Source of the DNA: Thermoplasmatota archaeon
Lineage (GTDB): Archaea > Thermoplasmatota > E2 > DHVEG-1
DNA: 12,657 nucleotides
Assembly: GCA_030612095.1 (NCBI GenBank)
Contig: JAUWOO010000038.1
Coordinates: forward strand, 1 to 12,657
Direction of reading: 5' to 3'
Position numbers and translations under genes: made by a program. The notes under the pieces are model-generated. The model ran no database searches and had not been told where the DNA came from. It saw nothing but the letters and a program-made list of their open reading frames with translations. Positions within the stretch are counted from its first letter, which is position 1. Each line of letters opens with the position of its first letter. Below, one piece after another: positions 1-8,800 of this stretch.

Positions 1-1
1 C

Positions 2-1276
2 TATGAATATTACAACCCAGAGTTAAGTGAGAAGGAAGATAACCCCCCAGATACTAGAATATTATCTGGACCAACAGGAACCATAAAATATAATACTGTA
101 ACGTTCTCATGGATTGGATCAGATGATATCTCTTCATCTGAACAACTAGAATACTCATACAAACTGTTGGAATGTGATGCGGAATGGTCACAATGGAAAA
201 CTGAAACCTCGGCAACCTATAGTAATCTTCCAGACGGGGAATATACCTTTTTTATAATTACAAAAGACTTCAGAGGTAATATCGATCCAACACCAGCAAA
301 CCAAACATTCAAAATCGACCAAGAAACAGAAGATGATGATACAACAAGTCCAGATACAAATATACTATCTGGACCAGCAGGAACAATCTATTGCGACACA
401 GCCACATTTACATGGGATGGATCCGATGATAAAACATCCACAAATGATATGAAATTTTCATACTATCTAACAGGAAAAGATCCAGATTGGTCGGATTGGA
501 TGGCGGCAAAATCAAAAACATATGCAAATCTTTCAACTGGAAATTATACTTTCCAAATCAAAGCAAGAGATAATGCAGGCAATATTGATCCAACACCAGC
601 AACAAGGTCATTTACTGCAATTAATAGATTTGCAACTAGAGTTATTGAGTTTAACAATGGTACAGATAATCATCCCAATTATAATGATCCATATGTAACA
701 TTAGGCGGACCACGTGGTCTTGGGGACACTATGGGATCACTTCATGTTTTATCATTAGGGATTAATGGAAATATCACACTTGGATTTGATGTAAATATTA
801 CAAATGGACACGGAATGGATTTTGTTGTTTTTGAAAACCCCTTTTATATTAATAATCAACCAGGTAAAGTATATGCTGAACTAATGTATGTTGAGGTGAG
901 TACCGACGGAGTGAACTTTGCAAGGTTTCCATCAATTTCAAATACACCATGTTCTGGTTCAATATATCCTGATGATGTGACAAATCTTGCAGGAATATGG
1001 CCAGTTTATACAAATGTGGATACAAACGACATTGATCCTTTTAATCCAAACGTTGCAGGAGGCGATGCTTTTGATCTTCAGGATTTAAATAGTAATACAC
1101 TTGTACAATCTGGACTTGTAGATCTACAAAATATCAACTACATAAGACTAATAGACATACTTGGTAATGGATCAAACCTTGACAGTCGGGGAAATCCAAT
1201 TTATGATCCAACTGACATGGATAATGGTGCGGATATAGATGCCATTTCTATTATCAACTATATGTGGATAGAATAG
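2..1276 (+). CDS. Secreted cell-surface repeat protein, C-terminal part (5' end outside window)
   Basis: The frame is open from base 2 to the TAG at 1274-1276 (424 codons seen) and no start is needed inside the window, so the N-terminus and any signal peptide lie upstream. Visible residues 16 to about 206 are two copies of a 101-residue Ig/fibronectin-like surface module. Each has PDT-x-ILSGP-x-GTI, then FxWxGSDD, a WSxW motif, YxNLxxGxYTF and a GNIDPTPA ending. Residues about 212-424 form a different, Asp/Asn-rich domain with ITLGFDVNI, DFVVFENPF, YVEVSTDGVNFARFPS and GGDAFDLQDL, typical of secreted beta-sandwich proteins that may bind calcium. Several N-x-S/T sequons fit an extracellular, possibly glycosylated protein. 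No C-terminal membrane anchor is visible. It is the first seen gene of the ECF operon and ends 17 bp before the chosen start of the DUF4430 gene. I infer a ligand-capture or adhesive role in uptake. I recall FENPF-type proteins near B12 transport genes in bacteria, but could not check this. Confidence 0.85.
   Translation, partial: YEYYNPELSEKEDNPPDTRILSGPTGTIKYNTVTFSWIGSDDISSSEQLEYSYKLLECDAEWSQWKTETSATYSNLPDGEYTFFIITKDFRGNIDPTPANQTFKIDQETEDDDTTSPDTNILSGPAGTIYCDTATFTWDGSDDKTSTNDMKFSYYLTGKDPDWSDWMAAKSKTYANLSTGNYTFQIKARDNAGNIDPTPATRSFTAINRFATRVIEFNNGTDNHPNYNDPYVTLGGPRGLGDTMGSLHVLSLGINGNITLGFDVNITNGHGMDFVVFENPFYINNQPGKVYAELMYVEVSTDGVNFARFPSISNTPCSGSIYPDDVTNLAGIWPVYTNVDTNDIDPFNPNVAGGDAFDLQDLNSNTLVQSGLVDLQNINYIRLIDILGNGSNLDSRGNPIYDPTDMDNGADIDAISIINYMWIE
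48..628 (+). repeat. Two tandem copies of a 303 bp surface-module repeat
   Basis: The block starting CCAGATAC at 47-54 recurs at 350-357, and GATCCAACACCAGCAA at 284-299 recurs at 587-602. The offset at both ends is exactly 303 bases (101 codons), so the copies are co-linear without net indels. They have diverged in the middle but keep the same protein motifs. The array may continue upstream of the window. Confidence 0.85.
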
Positions 1277-1293
1277 AGAAAAAGAGTGGGAAT

Positions 1294-2316
1294 ATGTCAT
1301 TATACAAAAAAACCAAAAATACGAGAAACACCACAAAAAAAATTGTAATGGCTGCAATGTTACTATTTTTGATAGGAATATTAGTTATAGCAACAAATCC
1401 CGAGATAGGAAATATATTCATCAGTAAGAATAATCTAGCTGAAACAAACCAAACAGGTTCTTTCTCAGTAAAAATCATAGCCACGGAGAATTTCGGTGAA
1501 TCAACAATATTTTCCAAAGAGATTGAAATAAAATACGGAGAATCTGCAATGGATGTGTTAAACAAAGTATCTAATGTTACACATAGTTATGGGGGAGGTT
1601 TTGTCGAATCAATAAATGGGATTAAATCAACATATTCAGACGGGAAAGAGGAGAAAAAAGATTGGTTTTATTACATCAATGGAGTGCTATCTCCAGTTGG
1701 TGCTTCCCACTACATTCTACATCCTGGCGATGTAGAAAGATGGGATTTTCACAATAGTTGGGATGCTGATCGGATAACAACAGCAATTATTGGTGACTAT
1801 CCTGAACCCTTTGCCCATGGTTTCCGAGGGCAGGTCAGAAATACAACCATTGTGTATTCAGATGAGTTTTATGACAATGCATGTGAACTGCAACAATCGC
1901 TAAAACAACACGACATTATTGCTTCAATAAATCTCTTTGAGGATCTTTCAAATAGTGAGAAAATGAACAATAATCTTATCCTTATCGACACATATGATAA
2001 CAACCTCATCGAGGAACTAAACACAAATGCACGTAGTCTCGGATTGTTTATTGAATTTGGAGAAGACAAACTAACTACCTTTACCAAAACTGGTGAGGAA
2101 TATCATGTGTTTGATACGGGAGGAGTTATTTTTGCAACAAAAAACCATTGGAACCCGAAAGGTAACTGGAATAGTGAAAATGTAGTGTGGGTAATTTCTG
2201 GTGTCACAAATGAAAATGTCACTGAAGCAGCCGAAATTCTAGTAAACAACTACAACGACATAAAAAACTATACAAGTCTTGTTACTTTTGATGAAACAAT
2301 CTATAAGGTGCCTTAG
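1294..2316 (+). CDS. Membrane-anchored DUF4430 (transcobalamin-like C-terminal domain) protein
   Basis: The protein has 340 residues from ATG 1294. A basic N-terminus (KKTKNTRNTTKK) precedes one hydrophobic helix at about residues 17-34, so the rest should lie outside the cell, anchored or cleaved. Residues about 57-157 look like a DUF4430 domain: SVKIIATENFGE, YGESAMDVLNKV, GGGFVESINGI, WFYYINGVLSPVGA, then LHPGDVERWDFHNSW. This fold is known from the beta domain of animal cobalamin carriers and occurs in bacterial and archaeal surface proteins near ECF importers. The C-terminal part (about 185-325) alternates strands and helices (NLILIDTYDNNLI, VVWVISGVTNENVTEAAEIL) and resembles the alpha/beta segments of S-layer or cell-wall-binding proteins; that match is tentative. 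A GTG at 1264 would give 10 more residues and overlap the upstream gene, but ATG 1294 gives a more ordinary signal segment. The stop directly abuts ecfT. Probable role: extracellular ligand capture for the importer. Confidence 0.8.
   Translation: MSLYKKTKNTRNTTKKIVMAAMLLFLIGILVIATNPEIGNIFISKNNLAETNQTGSFSVKIIATENFGESTIFSKEIEIKYGESAMDVLNKVSNVTHSYGGGFVESINGIKSTYSDGKEEKKDWFYYINGVLSPVGASHYILHPGDVERWDFHNSWDADRITTAIIGDYPEPFAHGFRGQVRNTTIVYSDEFYDNACELQQSLKQHDIIASINLFEDLSNSEKMNNNLILIDTYDNNLIEELNTNARSLGLFIEFGEDKLTTFTKTGEEYHVFDTGGVIFATKNHWNPKGNWNSENVVWVISGVTNENVTEAAEILVNNYNDIKNYTSLVTFDETIYKVP
2305..2310 (+). promoter_or_regulatory. Shine-Dalgarno site for ecfT
   Basis: AAGGTG lies six bases before the TTG at 2317, inside the last codons of the DUF4430 gene. 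It matches the archaeal anti-Shine-Dalgarno complement (GGTGATC) and supports TTG as the true start, which coincides with the first base after the upstream stop codon. Confidence 0.7.
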
Positions 2317-3237
2317 TTGAAATTAGCATATCAAGATAAAAAAACACCCGTGCATAGACTTCACCCAGTTTGCAAAATTATTTGGGTTTTAGCAGTGATA
2401 GCAGGAAGTATACTTATCAATGATCCGATTTTATTAGTATTGCTCTTTATCTCTACTATCCCATTCGTAATAATTGGAAAAATTGTAAAGGAGTGGGGTT
2501 CATTTGTCAAACTTACTCTATGGCTCTCAATTTTTATTGCAATAATAAACATGCTGGCAAGCCAACATGGATCGCATATCCTGTATAGTAGCCCTATGCT
2601 ACCCATTTTGGGAACTATTAACATAACCTTAGAATCCATCATCTTTAGCATAGGAATGTCTATTCGTCTTTTGGCAACCATTTCTGCATTTGCAATACTT
2701 ACCCTCACGATTAACCCTGACGATCTGCTACAGACAATTCTCTTGTTAAAAATCCCCTATCGAACCGTACTTACAACCTCGATTGCCATACGTTTTATTC
2801 CATGCCTGTTTACTGATCTGGACACTCTTCAAAGTTCCCTTCAAACACGAGGATACCAAATGGCTGAGGGAGGATTCCTCACCAGAATTAAACGACGAGC
2901 CATTATAATTCCATCACTACTTTCAAATTCTCTTGAAAGATCAATCCAATCCGCAGAAGCAATGGAGTCACGAGGATTTGGGTCCAAAGGAGGAAAGACA
3001 TTCTATAATGTCATTCAAACAACACGAACTGATTATTTTTTTATAGCATTATCACTGTCTTTGTTTGCATTATTTGCAATAATGTGGATACTAAGGATTG
3101 GTACGTATGAATATTATCCCAATATTACACCTATTGCCATTACAATTTCCTATGTCTCCGTCGCCTTGTTTCTAGTGCTTTCAGCTGCATCTCCAGCTAT
3201 TTTCTCGCCGTTAAAGAAGGTGATCGATCTTGATTGA
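2317..3237 (+). CDS. ecfT: ECF importer transmembrane coupling protein EcfT
   Basis: EcfT is the integral membrane scaffold of ECF importers. It transmits ATPase movement to the substrate-binding S component. The 306-residue product has the CbiQ/EcfT pattern: N-terminal HRLHPVCKIIWVLAVIAGS, several hydrophobic helices (about residues 20-60, 65-90, 95-130, and a C-terminal pair at about 240-298), and a cytoplasmic helical region between. That region carries the two short Arg-Gly coupling motifs that dock on the ATPases, TRG at 177-179 and SRG at 218-220. The start is TTG, directly after the TAG of the DUF4430 gene and six bases from an AAGGTG site. The 3' end overlaps the ATPase gene by 8 bp. 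The partner S component is not CbiM-like, so this is EcfT of a vitamin-type importer and not CbiQ of a cobalt importer. Confidence 0.93.
   Translation: MKLAYQDKKTPVHRLHPVCKIIWVLAVIAGSILINDPILLVLLFISTIPFVIIGKIVKEWGSFVKLTLWLSIFIAIINMLASQHGSHILYSSPMLPILGTINITLESIIFSIGMSIRLLATISAFAILTLTINPDDLLQTILLLKIPYRTVLTTSIAIRFIPCLFTDLDTLQSSLQTRGYQMAEGGFLTRIKRRAIIIPSLLSNSLERSIQSAEAMESRGFGSKGGKTFYNVIQTTRTDYFFIALSLSLFALFAIMWILRIGTYEYYPNITPIAITISYVSVALFLVLSAASPAIFSPLKKVIDLD
3219..3223 (+). promoter_or_regulatory. Shine-Dalgarno site deciding the TTG start of the ecfA fusion
   Basis: GGTGA, extending to GGTGATC at 3219-3225, lies six bases before TTG 3230 and inside the 3' end of ecfT. It is a near-ideal archaeal ribosome binding site. 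No ATG or GTG lies near the expected N-terminus (IEFKDLTFKY), so TTG 3230 is the best start. Confidence 0.8.
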
Positions 3238-4906
3238 ATTTAAAGATCTGACATTCAAATATGCAGACAGCAGTAACACAGCACTTAGTAATATATCATT
3301 ATCAATTAATGATTCGGAATTCATTCTAATAACCGGCCCATCAGGATGTGGCAAGTCAACACTTTGTAGATGTATAAATGGACTAGTACCGTCATTCTAT
3401 GGGGGAGAAATATGTGGATCAGTTGAAGTGCAAAACATTGATGCACTTCGCACCCCGACAAAGGACATGGCAAAAACAGTGGGAATGGTATTTCAGGATC
3501 CCGAGAACCAACTTATTGCAACAGATGTGGAACGGGAAATTGCATTTGGTCTGGAGAATCTAGGTTTACCCAAGACCATTATGGTAAAAAGAATAGAAGA
3601 AGTTCTGGATACTGTTGGTATCGATCATCTACGTCATCGCCAGTTATCGACTCTGTCAGGCGGTGAGAAACAAAAAACAGCAATAGCATCTGTTTTAGTA
3701 TTGCATCCAGAAATTCTAGTGCTAGACGAACCTACATCGGAGTTAGATCCAAAGGGGGCCGAGGAAGTAATTCAGCTAGTAAAAAGACTAAATGAAGAGT
3801 TGGGCTTAACTGTTATACTTGTCGAACATAGAATAGATCGAGTTTTGCAATCTGTAGATCGTCTGATCGTTATGGATAGCAGTGAAATAACATACGATGG
3901 TAAACCCAGGGGGTGGATAAATTTGGCCGAAAACAAGCTACCTCTCGTTGGAATTCCACCCATAACCCACCTAAGTGTAGAACTTAAACAAAAAGGTATT
4001 GATACGAAAATTCCTCTAACGATAAAAGAAGGTAGGCAAATTTTTTCACCGATTTTAAAAGATAATAAATGGAAAAAACCCATACAAACTCATCCTCACA
4101 AAAGCAAAAACATCACTAGTTGTATTGCAAAAGCCAGAAAACTATGGTATAAGTATCCAGATGGAGCAGTTGTTCTCAAAGACATAACTATTGATATTTT
4201 CAAAGGCGAATTTATTGCCCTTATTGGAAGGAACGCATCTGGAAAGACCACTCTTGCAAAACTGCTAAACGGGTTGTTAAAACCATCGAAGGGGAAGGTT
4301 GAGATAAATGGAATAGACACGACAAGGACAAAAGTTGAAAATCTTGCCAAATGTGTTGGATATGTGTTTCAAAATCCTAATGTGCATCTTTTTGCAGATA
4401 CAGTAGAAGAAGAAATCACATTTATGATGAACAATTTAGGTTTTTCATCTAAGATGATTGAGGAATCACTCGATAAAGAACTAAAACAATTCAATCTCGA
4501 ATATTGTCGCTATGCATACCCTCGCTCTTTAAGCACAGGAGAAAAACAAAGGGTTGCACTAGCCTCTGTTCTTGCTGCAAAGCCGCAACTATTAATATTG
4601 GATGAACCGACCCGTGGACTCGATTACGGATTAAAAAAGAATCTCATGAATTATTTGATTGAATATAGAAAAAATGGGGGAACGGTCATTCTGATAAGTC
4701 ACGATATTGAACTTATAGCTGAATTTGGTGAGCGTGTTGTTCTAATGAGTGAAGGTAAAATCGTGGCAGATGGAAACAAACACCAGGTTCTTGCAAATTC
4801 CCTTCATTTCTCTCCTCAAATTAATAGACTTATACAACCGTTCACAAAATACGGAATATCTTCAGACATATTAACTGTTGAAGAAATTATGCAGGGTTTT
4901 AAATGA
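3230..4906 (+). CDS. ecfA: Fused tandem ECF ATPase (EcfA-EcfA')
   Basis: A single 558-residue chain holds both nucleotide-binding domains of an ECF importer, which are often two separate proteins. Domain 1 has Walker A GPSGCGKST (36-44), Q-loop VFQD (87-90), signature LSGGEKQ (142-148), Walker B ILVLDEP (162-168) and switch H200. A weakly conserved linker of about 70 residues (230-300) follows. Domain 2 has Walker A GRNASGKTT (333-341), Q-loop VFQNP (379-383), signature LSTGEKQ (434-440), Walker B LLILDEP (454-460) and switch H491. All catalytic glutamates (E167, E459) and lysines (K42, K339) are present, so both sites look competent. The second signature has Thr where Gly is usual. The gene starts inside ecfT (8 bp overlap) and ends in an ATGA overlap with the S-component gene. 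It hydrolyses ATP on the cytoplasmic face to drive import. Confidence 0.95.
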   Translation: MIEFKDLTFKYADSSNTALSNISLSINDSEFILITGPSGCGKSTLCRCINGLVPSFYGGEICGSVEVQNIDALRTPTKDMAKTVGMVFQDPENQLIATDVEREIAFGLENLGLPKTIMVKRIEEVLDTVGIDHLRHRQLSTLSGGEKQKTAIASVLVLHPEILVLDEPTSELDPKGAEEVIQLVKRLNEELGLTVILVEHRIDRVLQSVDRLIVMDSSEITYDGKPRGWINLAENKLPLVGIPPITHLSVELKQKGIDTKIPLTIKEGRQIFSPILKDNKWKKPIQTHPHKSKNITSCIAKARKLWYKYPDGAVVLKDITIDIFKGEFIALIGRNASGKTTLAKLLNGLLKPSKGKVEINGIDTTRTKVENLAKCVGYVFQNPNVHLFADTVEEEITFMMNNLGFSSKMIEESLDKELKQFNLEYCRYAYPRSLSTGEKQRVALASVLAAKPQLLILDEPTRGLDYGLKKNLMNYLIEYRKNGGTVILISHDIELIAEFGERVVLMSEGKIVADGNKHQVLANSLHFSPQINRLIQPFTKYGISSDILTVEEIMQGFK

Positions 4907-5646
4907 AAAAGATTCATATCTTCGCATTGCTGGCTTCAATCATTACCATCATCGTTTTTATAATAATTAGTAAGAATGGCAGTTATGACACATGGAGCAT
5001 AGGAACTCTTCTCATAATAGTTACAACTATGGGAATAATGTTTTTCCAATTTGAAAAGGGGAAAATAACATCAAAGGAGATATCTCTTATTGCAATACTC
5101 AGTGGTGTTTCAGCCATTTCTCGAGTTCCTTTTGCAGCAATACCAAGTGTTCAACCATGCACATATATAATTATTTGCACAGGCTATGTATTTGGACCAG
5201 TAGCTGGTTTTATGGTCGGAGCTACTACGGCACTTGTTTCAAATATATTTTTAGGACATGGACCATGGACTATTTTTCAAATGTTTGCATGGGGGATAGT
5301 TGGAGTAACTGCTTCAATATTGCCAAAACTGAAAATTAAAAGCGCAGGAGTAATAATCTTTGGAATTGCTTGGGGATATCTGTTTGGCTGGATTACCAAT
5401 CTATGGATCTGGCTAGCATATGTATATCCTCATACTTTCTCCACCTTACTAGTTACTATGGGTGCCAGTCTAGGATTTGATACCCTTCATGCGCTTGGCA
5501 ATGCAATCTTTCTAGCAGTTCTTGGAGAAAAAACAATCACAATATTTCAGAGATATAAGAATCGTTTTCATATAAAATATCGATTTAAGATAGAGAAAGA
5601 ACCATCATCAATGAGTGATTGTACCATTGAACCTTCAAATTCATAA
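4903..5646 (+). CDS. ECF importer S component, putative corrinoid/vitamin binding
   Basis: S components are small membrane proteins that bind the vitamin and topple in the membrane to release it inside. The 247-residue product is strongly hydrophobic. Two extra N-terminal helices (about 5-23 and 32-50) precede a six-helix core at about 58-208. The core carries SRVPFAAIPSVQP, TGYVFGPVAGFMVGATTAL, FLGHGPWTIFQMFAWG and a late GFDTLHALGNAIF segment. These fit the general ECF S-component family that includes putative cobalamin members (CbrT-like); I cannot separate it from other vitamin S components by eye. A polar tail (about 215-247) is probably cytoplasmic. The start ATG overlaps the ATPase stop (ATGA), with a weak AGGG six bases upstream, so translation is probably coupled. 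Substrate is inferred mainly from the DUF4430 neighbour. Queuosine precursor, riboflavin or another vitamin are alternatives. Confidence 0.82.
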   Translation: MKKIHIFALLASIITIIVFIIISKNGSYDTWSIGTLLIIVTTMGIMFFQFEKGKITSKEISLIAILSGVSAISRVPFAAIPSVQPCTYIIICTGYVFGPVAGFMVGATTALVSNIFLGHGPWTIFQMFAWGIVGVTASILPKLKIKSAGVIIFGIAWGYLFGWITNLWIWLAYVYPHTFSTLLVTMGASLGFDTLHALGNAIFLAVLGEKTITIFQRYKNRFHIKYRFKIEKEPSSMSDCTIEPSNS

Positions 5647-5734
5647 TCGATAACATCCAACGACATGTAAGAAAATATGGGGAAAACATATATTCTCAGA
5701 ACATCATTTATACCCCGACTTATCCTTACAAAAA

Positions 5735-5769
5735 CATTATTATATTATTAAAGGTACAATATATATTAA
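5735..5769 (+). promoter_or_regulatory. Probable archaeal promoter of the large surface-protein gene
   Basis: The 155-base gap after the S-component gene contains two TATA-like elements, TTATATTA near 5739-5746 and ATATATATT near 5759-5766. The first would place transcription start near 5768 with a leader of about 30 bases carrying a GGGGA site. The gap has no clear oligo-T terminator for the ECF operon, so read-through is also possible. The short inverted repeat ATATG/CATAT around 5676-5692 looks too small to matter. Confidence 0.4.
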
Positions 5770-5792
5770 TGTAGTAAAAATAATTGTTTAAC

Positions 5793-5797
5793 GGGGA
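5793..5797 (+). promoter_or_regulatory. Shine-Dalgarno-like site choosing ATG 5802
   Basis: GGGGA lies four bases before ATG 5802. An in-frame TTG at 5784 would add six residues before the signal peptide and has no such site, so ATG 5802 is preferred. Confidence 0.55.
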
Positions 5798-5801
5798 ACA
5801 A

Positions 5802-8800
5802 ATGCAGATTAATAAATTAGGGGCAGCATATTTAATTCTAATACTGTTAGTATCCTCAGTGTTAACAATATCTGTTTCCTCGGAAGGCAATCCACCTCCT
5901 TTTTGGAACGAGAGTTGGCCATATAGACAAGAAATCAAAATTCCCGTATCAACTGATAATCCTTATGCAAAATATCAACCAATTGATACAAGAATTGAAT
6001 TCGAAAAAAATTGTTGGGCAAAGAATGAAAATGAGCATTCGGTTCGAGTTTGTTGTTGGGATGGGGATACATGGCATGAATTAGAATCCCAGATATATCA
6101 TCTGAACTTTACAGATGTTGACCACATATATAGTTGCGGATTAGTATTTCTCATACCTGAGATAGCAGATGGAAAAGAACGATACTTTATATACTATGAC
6201 GATAACGAAAAACCGTCACCAAACTATATAGATCACGTAAGTATCGATGATGAATATTATTATTATGAACCAATATCTGGAATTTCTGTGGAAGGAGACT
6301 ACTACAAAATTACTGAAGATAACTATATTATCTATATAGTGGGACAAAAAGGACAAGTTATGGACCGTAAACTTTCCCAATGTGTCATAAAAATGAAACA
6401 CAATACGGGAAAATTCGAAATCATGAACTCTGACATTCTAGCATCATTTGCATTCTCATACCATCATGGTGTTGAGAACAAGCATGAAATCTCGTCAGAT
6501 CAACTGCTTGTATCTAAAGAAATAGCCGTCGATGGTAACTTGATGGTAGAACTTGGTATTATTAGTGAATCCTCAAATAAGGAACTTCGTACAACAAATA
6601 TCTATAAATATTACTACTGTCCAACCATCGATAAACGCATAAGTGTTAAAGTGAACCACGAGGTTTTAGAGGATGTATTGGTAAAGGGCATAGTAAATGT
6701 CGATGGGCGATATGGCGCATTACTTTCATTAAAATCTAAAAGCATTGCAATAAAGAAAATGTGTTTTGGGGAAATACTTTCATATATACATGTTTATGGA
6801 GAAAATGACAGAATCAAAGAGTATAAAATGAATAAAAATCCAGAAGGCAAAGAACGCGAATGGATAATATCCTACTCCGATGACTGTGATATTGGAAGAG
6901 ATGCATGGATTTCCTATGACGAGGGGGATTCTGGTAAGTGTCATGCTATTCTCTTCTCTTCTAACGAAGGTATTGTTAAACAGGGAACAAGCGAAAGAGA
7001 TGGTATAGAGGTAAAGGTAGCAGTGAGAGAATATCTTGATGTTGTTGGAACTGAAGTTGATTATGCATCCATTGCATTTGGTAGAAATTCATATGAAAAA
7101 GGCGACGATCATGATGTGAACATTCCAGATGATCTTAAAGTTGAGTTTGATGCTGAGTTTTTTACGGTAGAAGATGGAAACTATGAAGATGTGTCTGAAG
7201 AGGGAAAGCTCTTTCGTACACTTGTTAAACATCGTTATGAATATGGAGATGATTTGTTTGAAGGAGATCAAAATATACACACCCTTACAATAATTCCCCA
7301 CATGAGTGGTAGAATAATATCATACCCGTATTTAGTAAACCTGACTGGACTTGCCCTTCCAGTCACATGGGTAGAATTGTATCAAAATGACACTTTAATC
7401 TCATCAGGTGCTGCCCATAAACCGTTTATTGGATTTCAAACAATAAAGTTTCCCAAGCTTATTCCTGGAGAATACATTATCAAAATATATCGTAAAATTG
7501 AAAATGATACTAAGAATTATATCGGAGTGGGATCAGTTAAAATAAAAGAAGACATAGTTCTACATATCTATTGTACATGGCAAAAAAGCATTAAACTAAC
7601 CACCCATGACCAACATGATAAACACATAAGAGATATAGAGTTGGTTCTGCTAAATGACAACATCATTGTCTTAAAGAATATTACAGGGGATGCCAAAGAG
7701 ACAACACTGAATGTTCCCTTCAATCTTTTTGATTCATATGCACTACTAAAAGGTAAACAGATTAAAGGAAAAATGCTGAATTTTCCTTTCAATTTATCTG
7801 ATCCATATGTGCTGAAAGCATTTTACAAAGGTTTTATCATTTATGATGATGAAATAACAAGGTTGCAAAAATCGGCAGACATAGGTATAGATCTTTATGA
7901 TCTAACCGTAAATATAGAGGATAAATTAGGTTTACGTCCAGGCGTGGATGTCAGACCGTTTTTAACTAGCTCTGATATGTACAGACCTCTTGAGATAATA
8001 CCCAAAGATATGGGAAATGGCAAATATTTATTCGAAAGATTACCAGCTGCGACATATGAATTTCAGATATCATATGGAGCCTTTTCGGATAGAAAAACCA
8101 TACGTGTACCAGAAGATGGTAATCATGTAAACATTAGATTCACTGCAAATTTCGATCTCACCGCTGAATTACTTAATTCTCGCGGGGAACACATTCAAGA
8201 GGTAAATCGCAAGATAGAGATCATTAGAGGCGGATGGGAAATACATGAACCTGTATCATCTGGTGAAATCATTTCACTGCCTCCTGGCAAGTACACTATT
8301 AATGTTTATTCAGAAAGTAAATTAATCGGATCAAAAAGCATAGAACTAACAAACGACAGAAATATAAAAATTGTTACGACAATTGAATCAATTCTGCCAA
8401 CCATAGTTACAGGTATAGTTTTGATATTCATTGGGGAACTTGTTGTACTGCTCCTTCTTTTTAAAAAAATATCATTAAACTCATTCTTAAAATTGATGGC
8501 CATGGCAATCATACTTGCATCTTTGTTTCAACCTTGGTGGATGTTGGACGCTTCAAGTGGTGAACATTTAGCCGAAAAGAACAGTGCAATGTATATAATT
8601 CCACCAACAATGATAGATAGCATTACATACGAAGACAAATTATATCTTGATCTTGCTACAATACCAGAAGTATTCACAAATTTTCTGGAAATACTATTGA
8701 TCATCGTTTGTTCTGGCCTTATTTTAATGGGAGTCAGTTTTATACCAAATGTTGTGTTGAGAAGACATTTTTCCCTGGGATTGATATCTGCTAGCATCTT

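Noticed and set aside
1264..1293. GTG start for the DUF4430 gene, overlapping the upstream gene
   Set aside because: No ribosome binding site precedes it, and ATG 1294 already gives a normal basic N-terminus and membrane helix. It remains possible.
2317..5646. Cobalt or nickel importer of the CbiMNQO type
   Set aside because: The S component lacks the metal-binding N-terminal His motif of CbiM/NikM and no CbiN-like gene is present; the DUF4430 partner fits a vitamin better.
5647..5801. Cobalamin riboswitch or small RNA in the gap before the large surface gene
   Set aside because: No B12-box-like or stable stem structure could be seen; the ATATG/CATAT inverted repeat is only five base pairs.
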